The notes: generated from the letters alone by a model not told the origin. Counted from the first letter of the stretch, positions 53,952 through 63,363 are shown. The stretch is 64,000 nt of DNA from Pseudomonas sp. efr-133-TYG-5 (GCF_030209175.1 NZ_JARVSM010000003.1:62001-126000); one strand, 5' to 3'. Numbers and translations: made by a program.

Positions 53952-55675
53952 AGCTGCACCCCGAAGCGCATCAGCCAGGTCTCCGGCTCACGGTGCAAAC
54001 CGCTGGGGGTGGTGAGGCTGCGTTGGTAATCGACGTCGACCTGCAGGTTCTTCCACGTCAGGTTCAGGCCGACGCTGGCGCCGCTCAGGCGCTGGCCCTG
54101 GGCGCCGTGATCGGCTTTGATCCAGCCCTGGTCGAACCCCAGGCGTGGCGTGACCTGCAGCGGCCAGTCGCGACGCAAGGGCAGGCGCAAGGTGTTGCGC
54201 CAGATCGCCCCGCTGGCCCCCGAAGCGCTGCTGACCCGATAGCCGCGCACCGCCGAATCGTCGGTGCCGAGCAGTTGTTCGATGGCCGGCAGCGGATCGG
54301 GGCTGTATTGCAGATTGAGCTGGCTCTGCCATTGCCAGGCCTGCGCGCCGAATTCGCCGTTGCGCCACTGGCTGAGGCCGGCGCGGTACTTGCGAAACTG
54401 CGCCTTGGGCAGGTTGTCGAGCTGGTGCTGGCGATCGTCGTCGGCGCCGAACCCGCGCAGGCCCTGGGCGTAGTTGACGTCGAGGTTCCACACCGCGCGA
54501 TCGAGCCAGAACAGGTTGAGCCCGGCCTCGGCCACGGTCAGGGTCGGGCTCTGGATGCCCAGGCGCACGTTTTCCAGGTAACTGTCGACATCCTTGTGCG
54601 CCAGTTGCAGGTTGGCGCTGAGCTGATGACTCTGGTCGCGCCACAACACGCGGTCGGCGCGCAGGCTGAGCTGGTCGGTGATGCCGCTGCTGTACAGGGT
54701 GGTGCCGGGCAACTTGAACGGCGCGCGATATTCGGCATGACTGGCGAAGGTGCTGAAGGTCCAGTAGCCGTACGGAATCGCGTAATACAGGCTGGCGTTG
54801 CGGCTGTAGCGGTCGCCTTGATTGAGGGTGTCGCTAGCGCTGAGGCTCAACAAGTCGTTGAGTTGCAGCGGACTGTCCACGCTCAGGCTCAACGTATCGC
54901 GGTCGCGCCCGGTGCTGGCGCTGCCGAGGTTGTCGGCCCCCAGGCCCAGGGCCCAGCGCGATTGCCCGGCGCTGCGCGCGCGGAGGATGATGCGCGAGGC
55001 GCCGGGCTGGCTGCCGGGGGCGATGTCGGCGCTGAGGTCGAGCGAGCGCAGGCGATTGAGTTGGTCCAGGCCCTGCTCGAGGTCACGCAGGTTCAACGGC
55101 TGCCCGAGCATGCCCGGAAACGCCCCGCCGAGGGACACCGGCAGGCTCTGGTCGGCCAGTTCGATCGACTCGATGTAGCCTTCGTCGACGAGGATATCCA
55201 GCGACTGCCCCGCCGCCGGCGCACTGCTCAGGTACGGTCGGCTGGCAATGTAGCCTTTCTCCACATACAGCGCGGTGATGGTCGCCAGCAGGTGATTGAT
55301 CTGGCCAACGCCCATGCACGGCGCCAGCAGCGGTTCGATCCTGGCGTTGAGCTGGGCGCGACTGACCAGGGTCACGCCGCCGATACGCGTACCGCTCAAC
55401 GGCCAGCACTGCGCATCCGCGGCCACACTGGCGGGCACCGCCGGGGTCGGCGCTGCCGGGCCGAATGCACCGCGCTCCAGTTGCCGCCGGCGCTGTTCCA
55501 TTTGCAGTTGTTGCAGATCGCGTTGTTGCTGTTGCTGCTGACGCAGCACTTCCTGGCCTGGGGATGCAGCTTCGGCGGCGTGCAGAGGCCATTGCAGCAG
55601 ACTCAGCACTCCCGCCGAAAACATCCGGCAAGTCGTGGAATGACGACGTAAAACAGCGCGAAATGAATAGAGCAC
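53948..55675 (-). CDS. Two-partner secretion translocator (TpsB, ShlB/FhaC family)
   Basis: 575 residues. The GTG at 55675 was chosen because AAGGA lies six bases before it; a TTG five codons upstream is the longer choice. A signal peptide leads to a Gln/Arg-rich helix (QEVLRQQQQQQRDLQQL, then MEQRRRQLERG). POTRA domains follow (about 90-235; TLVSRAQLNARIEPLLAPCMG, ALYVEKGYIASRPYL). A 16-strand barrel of the FhaC type ends WLMRFGVQL. The conserved VRGY lid motif is present (DSAVRGYRVSS). Family knowledge: recognises the TPS domain of TpsA in the periplasm and exports it. It precedes tpsA on the same strand. Confidence 0.93.
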   Translation of the reverse strand: MLYSFRAVLRRHSTTCRMFSAGVLSLLQWPLHAAEAASPGQEVLRQQQQQQRDLQQLQMEQRRRQLERGAFGPAAPTPAVPASVAADAQCWPLSGTRIGGVTLVSRAQLNARIEPLLAPCMGVGQINHLLATITALYVEKGYIASRPYLSSAPAAGQSLDILVDEGYIESIELADQSLPVSLGGAFPGMLGQPLNLRDLEQGLDQLNRLRSLDLSADIAPGSQPGASRIILRARSAGQSRWALGLGADNLGSASTGRDRDTLSLSVDSPLQLNDLLSLSASDTLNQGDRYSRNASLYYAIPYGYWTFSTFASHAEYRAPFKLPGTTLYSSGITDQLSLRADRVLWRDQSHQLSANLQLAHKDVDSYLENVRLGIQSPTLTVAEAGLNLFWLDRAVWNLDVNYAQGLRGFGADDDRQHQLDNLPKAQFRKYRAGLSQWRNGEFGAQAWQWQSQLNLQYSPDPLPAIEQLLGTDDSAVRGYRVSSASGASGAIWRNTLRLPLRRDWPLQVTPRLGFDQGWIKADHGAQGQRLSGASVGLNLTWKNLQVDVDYQRSLTTPSGLHREPETWLMRFGVQL

Positions 55676-55780
55676 GCAATATCCTTGCAATCAAATGGCG
55701 GAATGCCACTCCATCAATTGCGCTGATACTCGAAGCGTTTCGTGCAAATTGCAATACAACTTAAACGCGCATTACATTTC

Positions 55781-56914
55781 TTAAACAAATGACTGATCGG
55801 TCAGGATTGTCAGCAAAAACGCCAGTGCGCTACACGCCATCAGGGTTTCCCCGAGGGCCTGACTGCAGGCGGCAAGCATCAATCCGAGCCCGATAAGCAG
55901 GTAATAGAGCAGCCCCAACAGCGCACCCGCCGTGCCCAGGCAATCAGGGTATTGCTTAAGGGCCACGCCGAGGATATTCGGAATGGCCATGCCGAACGCC
56001 AGCACCACCAGCAGCATCGGTAACACGAATGCAACATTTTCCCGCAGCAGCCAAACACCGATTCCGCCGAGCAGACTGATGCCAGCCGCGAGCCGAATCA
56101 GTTGCAGGGCGTTGCAGCCGACCCGCAATAAACGCTGGTTGAGCCACGCCCCGACACCGGAACCGAGGGCCAGCAACACCCCGCTGTAGCCAAACCAGGA
56201 CGCATCGACGCCGAGCCGTTCGAACAGAAACGGTCCCAGGCTGTAATAGCTGAACAGTGCAACGTTGAACGCCGCGACCCACAGCGCCGAACGCCAGATT
56301 CCGGGATCGCGCAGCATGCGCGCCAGGGTGCGCCACAGGCTCACGGCGGGCAGGTGCGGCGTCCGGGTTTCCGGCAACGCGCGCCAGCTCCAGGCCCACA
56401 GCACCAGCGCCAGCAACAGCAAGGCACCGAGCACACCGCGATAGCCGAAGCCCTGCACCAGGCTCGCGCCGCTGAACAAGCCGAGCGCCGGGCTCACCGC
56501 CAGGGCCATGCCGGCCAGGGAAAAAACCTGCGCCAGTTGCGCGCCTTGAAAGCGATCGCGCAGCACCGTCTGGGTCACCACCGAACCGACCGCAGCCGCG
56601 AAGGCCGCCAGTGCCTGGGCCAACAACAAAGCGGTAAATGTGCGCGCACTCATACCCAGGGCACACGCCAGCGCATACAGGGCCAGGCCGGCGAGCATCG
56701 AGGGCCGACGGCCGATCCGGTCGCACGCTCGGCCCCAGGTCACCACGCCCAATGCGAACGCCAGGAAATACACCGCCAAGGTCTGCCCCGCCGTCTGCGC
56801 GCTGACAGCGAACGCCCTGCTGATATCGCCCAGCGCCGGGCTGTACAGGGTCTGGGCCAGTTGCGGGAACATCAGCAACGCAATCGCCAGCAGCAACAGT
56901 TTTCCGTTGTTCAT
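55781..56914 (-). CDS. MFS multidrug exporter, Bcr/CflA-like
   Basis: 377 residues from an ATG at 56914, with AGGAG about ten bases upstream; a GTG seven codons earlier is possible. It has 12 hydrophobic helices, motif A-like GRACDRIGRRPSML after helix 2, and motif C-like GMALAVSPALGLFSGASL in helix 5, which marks a drug:H+ antiporter. It is divergent from an AraC regulator across about 100 bp. Inner-membrane drug export is inferred. Substrate unknown. Confidence 0.85.
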   Translation of the reverse strand: MNNGKLLLLAIALLMFPQLAQTLYSPALGDISRAFAVSAQTAGQTLAVYFLAFALGVVTWGRACDRIGRRPSMLAGLALYALACALGMSARTFTALLLAQALAAFAAAVGSVVTQTVLRDRFQGAQLAQVFSLAGMALAVSPALGLFSGASLVQGFGYRGVLGALLLLALVLWAWSWRALPETRTPHLPAVSLWRTLARMLRDPGIWRSALWVAAFNVALFSYYSLGPFLFERLGVDASWFGYSGVLLALGSGVGAWLNQRLLRVGCNALQLIRLAAGISLLGGIGVWLLRENVAFVLPMLLVVLAFGMAIPNILGVALKQYPDCLGTAGALLGLLYYLLIGLGLMLAACSQALGETLMACSALAFLLTILTDQSFV

Positions 56915-57013
56915 GAAACACAATCTCCTCGACACAGTCGTCGGGGAGTTTAAAAAGCCCTGGCTGACGTATTATCCAGACCCTGACAAGTTATCGTTGA
57001 AATCGGACAACCC

Positions 57014-57778
57014 ATGGCCTGGCTCGATGCCCACGCATCCTTTGATCCTGATCGTTATCCAGCCCCGGTGATCGGCATCGCCTCGACCCTCGGCGACCAC
57101 GACTCCGGCCTGCACCGGCATCAGCGCGGGCAACTGCTGTATACCCGCCGCGGCTGTACCCGCATCACCCTGGCGCAGCAGTTGTGCCTGTTGCCGCCAT
57201 CGCGGGCAGCGTGGATTCCGCCTGGCGTCAGCCACCGGGCCGTGATGCAGCACAGCGTCGATTACCGCTCGATTTATCTCGCGCCGCAGTTGTGCGCCGG
57301 GCTGCCGCAGCAGGTCTGTGTGATTGAAGTCAGCCCGTTGCTGCGCGCGGTACTGGAGCCGATTGCCACGGCCGATTTCGCCAGCGACTGGCAGCAGGGC
57401 AAAGGCCTGCATCTGCTGGGGTTGTGCCTGAGTGAAATGGCCGAGGCGGCGCAACAACCGATGCTGCTGCCCCTGCCCCGGGACAAACGCCTGGGCGCAC
57501 TGCTGGCGACCCCCGAACGACTGCCGCCGCCGTTGAACCTGCTTGAACGCCAGGTCGGGGCCAGCGGGCGCACCATCGGCCGCATCTTCCAGCGCGAAAC
57601 CGGCATGAGCTATCAGCAATGGCGCCAGCAGTGGCGATTGATGCGCGCCATGGAACTGCTCGCCACGGGCCGCAACCTCGGCTACTGCGCGTTCGAGTTG
57701 GGTTTCGCCAGCGACAGCGCATTCATCGCCTTCTTCAAACTCATGACGGGCAGCACCCCTGGCAACTGGCTCGGATAA
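57014..57778 (+). CDS. AraC-family regulator of efflux genes
   Basis: 254 residues. The N-terminal cupin has HDSGLHRHQRGQLLYTRRG and PPSRAAWIPPGVSHRA. The C-terminal region has two helix-turn-helix motifs (ASGRTIGRIFQRETGMSYQQWR and NLGYCAFELGFASDSAFIAFFK followed by STPGNW). It lies between a divergent MFS exporter and a co-directional EmrAB-type pump, so it probably controls one or both. It shares its cupin-AraC layout with the protein at 13619. Inducer unknown. Confidence 0.9.
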   Translation: MAWLDAHASFDPDRYPAPVIGIASTLGDHDSGLHRHQRGQLLYTRRGCTRITLAQQLCLLPPSRAAWIPPGVSHRAVMQHSVDYRSIYLAPQLCAGLPQQVCVIEVSPLLRAVLEPIATADFASDWQQGKGLHLLGLCLSEMAEAAQQPMLLPLPRDKRLGALLATPERLPPPLNLLERQVGASGRTIGRIFQRETGMSYQQWRQQWRLMRAMELLATGRNLGYCAFELGFASDSAFIAFFKLMTGSTPGNWLG

Positions 57779-57816
57779 ACAACTGACGGCCGGCAGCAGA
57801 AAGCATTTGCGACAAA

Positions 57817-57847
57817 ATATTACATGCGTCATATTACAGCCGTAATA
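57817..57847. promoter_or_regulatory. Direct repeat ATATTACA plus GTAATA before the Emr pump
   Basis: ATATTACA occurs at 57817-57824 and 57831-57838, then GTAATA at 57842-57847 completes an inverted pair TATTAC-N4-GTAATA. AraC proteins commonly bind direct repeats, and the site is 29-59 bp before the pump ATG, right after the AraC gene. Confidence 0.45.
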
Positions 57848-57875
57848 ACAACCTCGTTGCCGCAGGTATTACGCC

Positions 57876-58997
57876 ATGACCCACATGCCCACCGTTGAAG
57901 CCGACCTTGCCGTTGCGGTCAGCGCTCCCAGACGTCCACTGCTCAAACGCTTGCTGATACCCACCGTGGGGCTGGCGGCGCTGGTGTGCGCCGGGGTGTA
58001 CGCCGTGCATTGGTGGGGCACCGGGCGGTTTCTCGAAGAAACCGACGATGCCTATATCGGCGCGGATGTCACGGTGATCGGGCCGAAAGTCGCCGGCTAT
58101 ATAGAAGAGGTACTCGTCAGCGACAACCAGGCGGTGAAGGCCGGTGACGTACTGATTCGTCTCGATGCCCGCGACTACCGCGCCAATCTGGCCAAGGCCG
58201 AAGGCGCAGTGGCTGCCGAAGAGGCGCTGCTGGCCAACCTCGATGCCACTGAACAATTGCAACAGGCGGTGATCGGCCAGGCCCGCGCCGGTATCGATGC
58301 CGCCGGTGCCGAAACCGCGCGCTCGCGGGACGACAACGCCCGTTACAAGCGCCTGGTGACGACCAATGCCGTCTCGGTGGAAAGTGCGCAACGCGCCGAC
58401 GCCACCTTCAAGACCGCCCAGGCGCTGAGTGCCCGCGCCCAGGCCGAACTGCTGGCCGCGCAACGGCAACTGGCGGTGATCGACACGCAGAAACAACAGG
58501 CCCGCGCCGCCCTCCAGCAAGCCCGCGCCGAGCGTGATCTGGCACAGCTCAACCTCGGCTATACCGAACTGCGCGCGCCGGTCGACGGTGTGATCGGCAA
58601 CCGCCGTGCCCGAGTCGGCGCCTACGCTCAGGCCGGTTCGCAACAGCTCTCGGTGGTGCCGGCCAGTGGCTTGTGGGTCGACGCCAATTTCAAGGAAGAC
58701 CAGTTGGCGCGGATGCAGCCGGGGCAACGGGTGAGCATTCGCGCCGACGTCTTGTCCGGCCAGGAATTCCACGGCCGCCTCGACAGCCTCGCCCCCGCCA
58801 CCGGCGCGCAATTCAGCGTGCTGCCGCCGGAAAACGCCACCGGCAACTTCACCAAAATCGTCCAGCGCGTGCCCGTGCGCATTCTCCTCGATCCGGCGGA
58901 TGGCGTGCTCGGTCACCTGCGCCCGGGGCTGTCGGTCACCGCTGAAGTCGACACCCGCGCCAAAGCGCAGAGTGCCGACGTGGCCAGCGCGCCATGA
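57876..58997 (+). CDS. HlyD/EmrA-type membrane fusion protein
   Basis: 373 residues. One transmembrane helix lies at about 28-50. The lipoyl and barrel-sandwich part has TDDAYIGADVTVIGPKVAGYIEEV and GDVLIRLDARDY. A coiled-coil hairpin follows (about 100-210), then LRAPVDGVIGNRRARVGAYAQ and a beta-barrel. It bridges the inner-membrane pump to an outer-membrane channel. Its stop overlaps the pump gene by four bases (ATGA). It follows the AraC gene by 97 bp that contain the repeats noted above. No outer-membrane factor is encoded here. Confidence 0.92.
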   Translation: MTHMPTVEADLAVAVSAPRRPLLKRLLIPTVGLAALVCAGVYAVHWWGTGRFLEETDDAYIGADVTVIGPKVAGYIEEVLVSDNQAVKAGDVLIRLDARDYRANLAKAEGAVAAEEALLANLDATEQLQQAVIGQARAGIDAAGAETARSRDDNARYKRLVTTNAVSVESAQRADATFKTAQALSARAQAELLAAQRQLAVIDTQKQQARAALQQARAERDLAQLNLGYTELRAPVDGVIGNRRARVGAYAQAGSQQLSVVPASGLWVDANFKEDQLARMQPGQRVSIRADVLSGQEFHGRLDSLAPATGAQFSVLPPENATGNFTKIVQRVPVRILLDPADGVLGHLRPGLSVTAEVDTRAKAQSADVASAP

Positions 58998-60586
58998 GCA
59001 GCACCCTCACCGCCTCGGCGCAACCGTTCAATGCCGCGGACATGGCCACGGCGACCAAAGTGTTCGCCTTCGCCAGCATGTGCATCGGCATGTTCATCGC
59101 GTTGCTGGACATCCAGATCGTCTCGGCCTCGCTGCGCGACATCGGCGGTGGCCTGTCCGCCGGCACCGACGAAACCGCCTGGGTGCAGACCAGTTACCTG
59201 ATCGCCGAAATCATCGTCATCCCGCTGTCGGGCTGGTTGTCGCGCGTGTTCTCCACGCGCTGGCTGTTCTGTGCCTCGGCGGTCGGCTTCACCCTCGCCA
59301 GCCTGCTCTGCGGCATCGCCTGGAACATCCAGAGCATGATCGCCTTCCGCGCGCTGCAGGGCTTTCTCGGCGGCTCGATGATTCCGCTGGTGTTCACCAC
59401 CGCGTTCGTTTTCTTCAGCGGCAAACAGCGGGTGATTGCCGCCGCGACCATCGGCGCGGTGGCCTCACTGGCGCCGACCCTCGGGCCGGTGATCGGTGGC
59501 TGGATCACCGACATTTCATCCTGGCACTGGCTGTTCTACATCAACCTGCTGCCGGGGATCTTCGTCGCCGTGGCGGTGCCGCTGCTGGTCAGGATCGATC
59601 AACCGGAACTGACGCTGCTCAAGGGCGCGGACTACCTGAGCATGGTGTTTCTCGCGCTGTTTCTCGGCTGCCTGGAATACACCCTCGAAGAAGGCCCGCG
59701 CTGGAACTGGTTCAGCGACCAGACCATCCTCACCACCGCCTGGGTCAGCGCCCTGGCCGGCGTGGCGTTCATCGGCCGCACGCTGCAGGTGGCCAATCCG
59801 ATCGTCGACCTGCGCGCGCTCAAGGATCGCAACTTCGCGCTCGGCTGCTTCTTTTCGTTCGTGACCGGGATCGGCCTGTTCGCGACGATTTACCTGACGC
59901 CGCTGTTTCTCGGCCGGGTGCGCGGCTACGGCGCGCTGGACATTGGCCTGGCGGTTTTTTCCACCGGGGTGTTCCAGATCATGGCGATTCCGCTGTACGC
60001 CTTTCTCGCCAATCGCGTCGACCTGCGCTGGATCATGATGGCCGGCCTGGGCCTGTTCGCCGTGTCGATGTGGGAATTCAGTCCGATCACCCACGATTGG
60101 GGTGCCGGGCAATTGCTGTTGCCGCAAGCCCTGCGCGGGATCGCCCAGCAACTGGCGGTGCCGCCGGCTGTGACGCTGACCCTCGGCGGGCTGGCGCCGG
60201 CGCGGCTCAAGCATGCTTCGGGGCTGTTCAACTTGATGCGCAATCTGGGAGGTGCCATCGGCATCGCTGCGTGCGCGACCATTCTCAATGACCGCACCAA
60301 TCTGCACTTCACGCGCCTGGCCGAGCATCTGAACAGCAGCAACGAAGCGTTGAATCAGTGGCTGGCCCAGGTCGGCGGCAACTTCGCCACGCTCGGCCAG
60401 ACTGGCGAGCCGGGCATGACCGCCAGCCTGCGGCAGTTATGGCTGCTGACCTACCGCGAAGCGCAGACGCAGACCTACGGCGACACCTTCCTGATGATCA
60501 TGGTCTGCTTCGGCATCGCCACGGCGATGGTGCCCTTGATGCGCAAGGTGCAACCACCGGCCGCGCCGAGTGCCGATGCTCATTGA
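58994..60586 (+). CDS. DHA2-family drug exporter, EmrB-like
   Basis: 530 residues with 14 predicted helices, the DHA2 count. It has IALLDIQIVSASLRDIGGGL (helix 1), DETAWVQTSYLIAEIIVIPL, and a motif C-like GAVASLAPTLGPVIGGWI in helix 5. It is coupled to the EmrA-like gene by an ATGA overlap. Family knowledge: proton-driven export of hydrophobic drugs or fatty acids through a tripartite pump. Both pump genes follow the AraC regulator. It ends 12 bp before the convergent AhpD-like gene. Confidence 0.93.
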   Translation: MSSTLTASAQPFNAADMATATKVFAFASMCIGMFIALLDIQIVSASLRDIGGGLSAGTDETAWVQTSYLIAEIIVIPLSGWLSRVFSTRWLFCASAVGFTLASLLCGIAWNIQSMIAFRALQGFLGGSMIPLVFTTAFVFFSGKQRVIAAATIGAVASLAPTLGPVIGGWITDISSWHWLFYINLLPGIFVAVAVPLLVRIDQPELTLLKGADYLSMVFLALFLGCLEYTLEEGPRWNWFSDQTILTTAWVSALAGVAFIGRTLQVANPIVDLRALKDRNFALGCFFSFVTGIGLFATIYLTPLFLGRVRGYGALDIGLAVFSTGVFQIMAIPLYAFLANRVDLRWIMMAGLGLFAVSMWEFSPITHDWGAGQLLLPQALRGIAQQLAVPPAVTLTLGGLAPARLKHASGLFNLMRNLGGAIGIAACATILNDRTNLHFTRLAEHLNSSNEALNQWLAQVGGNFATLGQTGEPGMTASLRQLWLLTYREAQTQTYGDTFLMIMVCFGIATAMVPLMRKVQPPAAPSADAH

Positions 60587-60598
60587 GCGCAGTGCACG

Positions 60599-61039
60599 TC
60601 AGGCCTGCGGCATCTTGCGAAAGCCCACGGCCAGGCGGTTCCAGCTGTTGATGGTGTTGATCGCCACGCTCAGGTCGACCATTTCCTTGGGCGAGAAATG
60701 CGCGGCGACCGCCTCGTAGTCTTCGTCCGGGGCGTGGGTCAGGCTCAGTTGCGTCAGGGACTCGGTCCACAGCAGCGCGGCGCGCTCACGGTCGCTGAAG
60801 AACGGTGCTTCGCGCCACGCGGTCACCGCGAACAGCCGCCGTGGGGTCTCGCCGCCCTTGATCGCGTCGGCGGTGTGCATGTCGATGCAGAACGCGCAGC
60901 CGTTGATCTGCGAGGCGCGCAGCTTGACCAGTTCGATCAGGGTCTTTTCCAGCGGCAGTTTCGAGACGGCGGTTTCCAGGGCAATCATCGCTTTCAGGGC
61001 GTCAGGGGAAGCGGTGTAGAAATCGACACGAGGTTGCAT
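60599..61039 (-). CDS. AhpD-like carboxymuconolactone decarboxylase-family protein
   Basis: 146 residues, all helical. The CxxC redox pair is in NGCAFCIDMH (Cys48, Cys51, with His55), the AhpD signature. It starts MQPRVDFYTASPDALKAM and has ETAVSKLPLEKTLIELVKLRASQ. Family knowledge: disulfide relay or peroxidase in the cytoplasm, often under peroxide or electrophile control. The ATG at 61039 has GGAGAGTCACC upstream. Stand-alone gene between the pump and a small secreted protein. Confidence 0.88.
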   Translation of the reverse strand: MQPRVDFYTASPDALKAMIALETAVSKLPLEKTLIELVKLRASQINGCAFCIDMHTADAIKGGETPRRLFAVTAWREAPFFSDRERAALLWTESLTQLSLTHAPDEDYEAVAAHFSPKEMVDLSVAINTINSWNRLAVGFRKMPQA

Positions 61040-61240
61040 GGTGACTCTCCGGTAGCAGGGAATGTGTGGCTACGTTAGTCCCGTCGCCCGCCGCGACAAA
61101 TAGCCAATATTCCAGAAGACCAGGAGGCCACTCGAGCAGGTGCGGTTGTGCGGTCGTTGACCGCTCGTCACCCGACCGGCACCAAGCCAGCGGCGCGTCA
61201 GACCAATATCAGGTCAATCCTCTTTTTCCGGAGACTTACC

Positions 61241-61540
61241 ATGATGACGCGCAAACTCACTTCGCTCCTGCTGGCCGGCCTGCTCGCCACGGCGTCCGCT
61301 GCCAGTTTCGCCGCCAACGATGGCGCTGACGCCACCGGCACCAAGTCCGGTGCCACCAGCGGTTCGACCATGCCGCCGGACAACACGCCGGGCGCGCCTT
61401 CCGGTGGTAACGGCTCGGGTGGCACGGGCTCGGGCACCGGCACCAACGGCGGCGCCAGCGGTTCAGGCTCGGGCGCCGGTGGCGGCACCGGTTCGGCAGG
61501 CGGCGGTACTGGCGGTGCCGGTGGTGGCACCGGCGGCTGA
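61241..61540 (+). CDS. Secreted Gly/Ser-rich low-complexity protein
   Basis: 99 residues. Signal peptide MMTRKLTSLLLAGLLATASA with cleavage near residue 25 (SFA-AN). The mature part is almost only Gly, Ser, Thr, Ala, Asn and Pro, with GGTGSGTG- and GGGTGGAGG-like repeats up to the last residue. It has no Cys and little charge. GGAG lies eight bases before the first ATG. It has no recognised domain. It may be a periplasmic or extracellular filler or matrix protein. Low complexity makes homology calls unsafe. Confidence 0.7.
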   Translation: MMTRKLTSLLLAGLLATASAASFAANDGADATGTKSGATSGSTMPPDNTPGAPSGGNGSGGTGSGTGTNGGASGSGSGAGGGTGSAGGGTGGAGGGTGG

Positions 61541-61550
61541 ACGAACAAGA

Positions 61551-61578
61551 GCAGGCCGTGGTAAGTACCGCGGCCTGC
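61551..61578. terminator. Hairpin between convergent genes
   Basis: GCAGGCCG at 61551-61558 pairs with CGGCCTGC at 61571-61578, with a further GGTA/TACC pairing inside. No clear T tract. It lies between the Gly-rich gene and the diguanylate cyclase stop. Confidence 0.5.
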
Positions 61579-61601
61579 GCCTTCAGCGTTTGTTGGTTGG
61601 C

Positions 61602-63179
61602 TCAACGATCCGAACGCATCAGCTCGCCGATGCCGCCGTCCAGCGATATCACCGCAGCGCGGTTGCGCCCGGCATTCTTGGCCTGATACAGCGCCGCATC
61701 GGCGCGCTGGATAAACAGCTCGGGGCTGTCGTTGCCGGCCGGAATAAATGCGTAGCAGCCCAGGCTCACGGTCAGGTATCCGGTGGGTGAGCCGCTGTGC
61801 ACGATGTGCTTGTCCATCACGCTGCGGCGAATCTGCCCGGCAATCGCCAGGGCACCGTTGATGTCGGTGTCCGGCAGCAATACCGCAAACTCCTCCCCGC
61901 CATAACGCACCGCCAGATCGGACTTGCGCTGGCAGCAACTCATCAGCACCTGAGCGACCTGGGTCAGGCAGTGATCGCCGGCAACGTGACCGTAGGCGTC
62001 GTTGTAGCGCTTGAAGAAATCGATATCGAGCATGATCAGGCTGACCGGGCTCGACTGCCGCGCGCCGCGGGCAAATTCGATGTCCAGCGAACGCTCGAAC
62101 AGGCGCCGGTTGGCCAGCCCGGTGAGGCTGTCGTGAGTGGCGATCTGCTCCAGCGTGCGCTGCGCCTTGCGCAGGTTTTTCTCGATGCGCTCACCGTCAC
62201 GCACTTGATGGATAAACACCCAGCCGAACAGCCCGACGCCCAGAATCACCAGGGCAATGATCACGCTGGACTGAAACGCGCGCGCGTTCCAGCCCTGGAG
62301 AATGGTGTCGCGCGAGGTCGCGGCGGCCACCACCAGCGGGTAGGACGCCAGTTGCCGATAGCCGTACAAGCGCACGACACCATCGACCACCGAATTGATC
62401 ATGGCCGTGCCGGCGTTCGATTGCGGCAGCAGCTTCTGGTAAATCCGCCCCTGGGCCAGGGACGAACCGATCAGCTTTTCGTCGAACGGCCGGCGGGCGA
62501 GCAAGGTGCCGTCGGTGAGGCCGAGAAACATGATGCCCTTATCGTCTAGGCCGAAGCTTTCGAAGAAGCGGTCGAAGTAGGCCATCTTGATCCCGGCCAG
62601 CAGCACGCCCTGAAAGTTGCCGGCGCGGTCGTTGACCCGTTTCGAGATGGGAATGATCCACTCGCCGTTCTCGCGACTGCGGATCGCCGGGCCGATGTGC
62701 GCCAGCGTCGAGGCGTTCTGCTGGTGGAACTTGAAGTATTCGCGGTCCGCCACGCCGTTGCCGCGCGGCAGATCCGCAAACGAGGTAATCACCCATTGGC
62801 CGTCGCGATCGAAGAGGAATATGCCGTGCAACTGCTCCAGCTGCTGCACGCGGCGGGCGAAAGTGTGCTGCATGCGGGGTTTCTGCGCCGCGCCGTAACC
62901 GTCCTCCTGAATCCAATCGACCAGGCTGGTCATTACCAGGTCGGCGGCCAGGAAGGTGTCCTCGGCCTGTTGCGCCATCGCCCGGGTGAGGTTGGCCGAC
63001 GCCACTTGCGCCATGGCCAGATCCTGGCGTCGCGATTGCTCCAGTTGCAGGTAGAGCAAACCAAACAGGCACAGGCAGACGCCAACAATGAACAGTGCCG
63101 CCGCTTTGCGCAGTGGCAAGCGTTTGAGCGTGCCACCGGGGGCCTGGTGCGGATCGTGAATGGGGATTGGCAAAAGCAT
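61602..63179 (-). CDS. Membrane diguanylate cyclase with Cache-type sensor
   Basis: 525 residues from an ATG at 63179; AGGAC lies too close to it, so an upstream start is possible. Transmembrane helices are at about 26-46 and 310-330. The periplasmic part (50-305) is Cache-like (GIFLFDRDGQWVITSF, VADREYFKFHQQN, GEWIIPISKRVND). The GGDEF domain has HDSLTGLANRRLFE and active site GGEEF at 427-431. An RxxD inhibitory site (RKSD) sits five residues before it. Family knowledge: makes c-di-GMP from GTP, which favours biofilm; relevant given the surface proteins here. No EAL domain. Ligand unknown. Confidence 0.93.
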   Translation of the reverse strand: MLLPIPIHDPHQAPGGTLKRLPLRKAAALFIVGVCLCLFGLLYLQLEQSRRQDLAMAQVASANLTRAMAQQAEDTFLAADLVMTSLVDWIQEDGYGAAQKPRMQHTFARRVQQLEQLHGIFLFDRDGQWVITSFADLPRGNGVADREYFKFHQQNASTLAHIGPAIRSRENGEWIIPISKRVNDRAGNFQGVLLAGIKMAYFDRFFESFGLDDKGIMFLGLTDGTLLARRPFDEKLIGSSLAQGRIYQKLLPQSNAGTAMINSVVDGVVRLYGYRQLASYPLVVAAATSRDTILQGWNARAFQSSVIIALVILGVGLFGWVFIHQVRDGERIEKNLRKAQRTLEQIATHDSLTGLANRRLFERSLDIEFARGARQSSPVSLIMLDIDFFKRYNDAYGHVAGDHCLTQVAQVLMSCCQRKSDLAVRYGGEEFAVLLPDTDINGALAIAGQIRRSVMDKHIVHSGSPTGYLTVSLGCYAFIPAGNDSPELFIQRADAALYQAKNAGRNRAAVISLDGGIGELMRSDR

Positions 63180-63363
63180 GTCCTGGGCAGGTACGACAGG
63201 GGCGAAGGCCCGAAACCCTTGTTGTTCTGAGCGTAGTCCACGGGTCTGCGGCGGGCAACCGAGTGCCACCGACAGAATCCCGACCCAGTACGTATCGGCG
63301 CCTCGGGCAATTGGATGACCGTTGCGCGCCGATTTATTTTTCGCCTGCCGTTATTGCCCTGCT

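Noticed and set aside
53993..55651. A 552-codon plus-strand frame
   Set aside because: It is antisense to tpsB, which has POTRA and barrel motifs.
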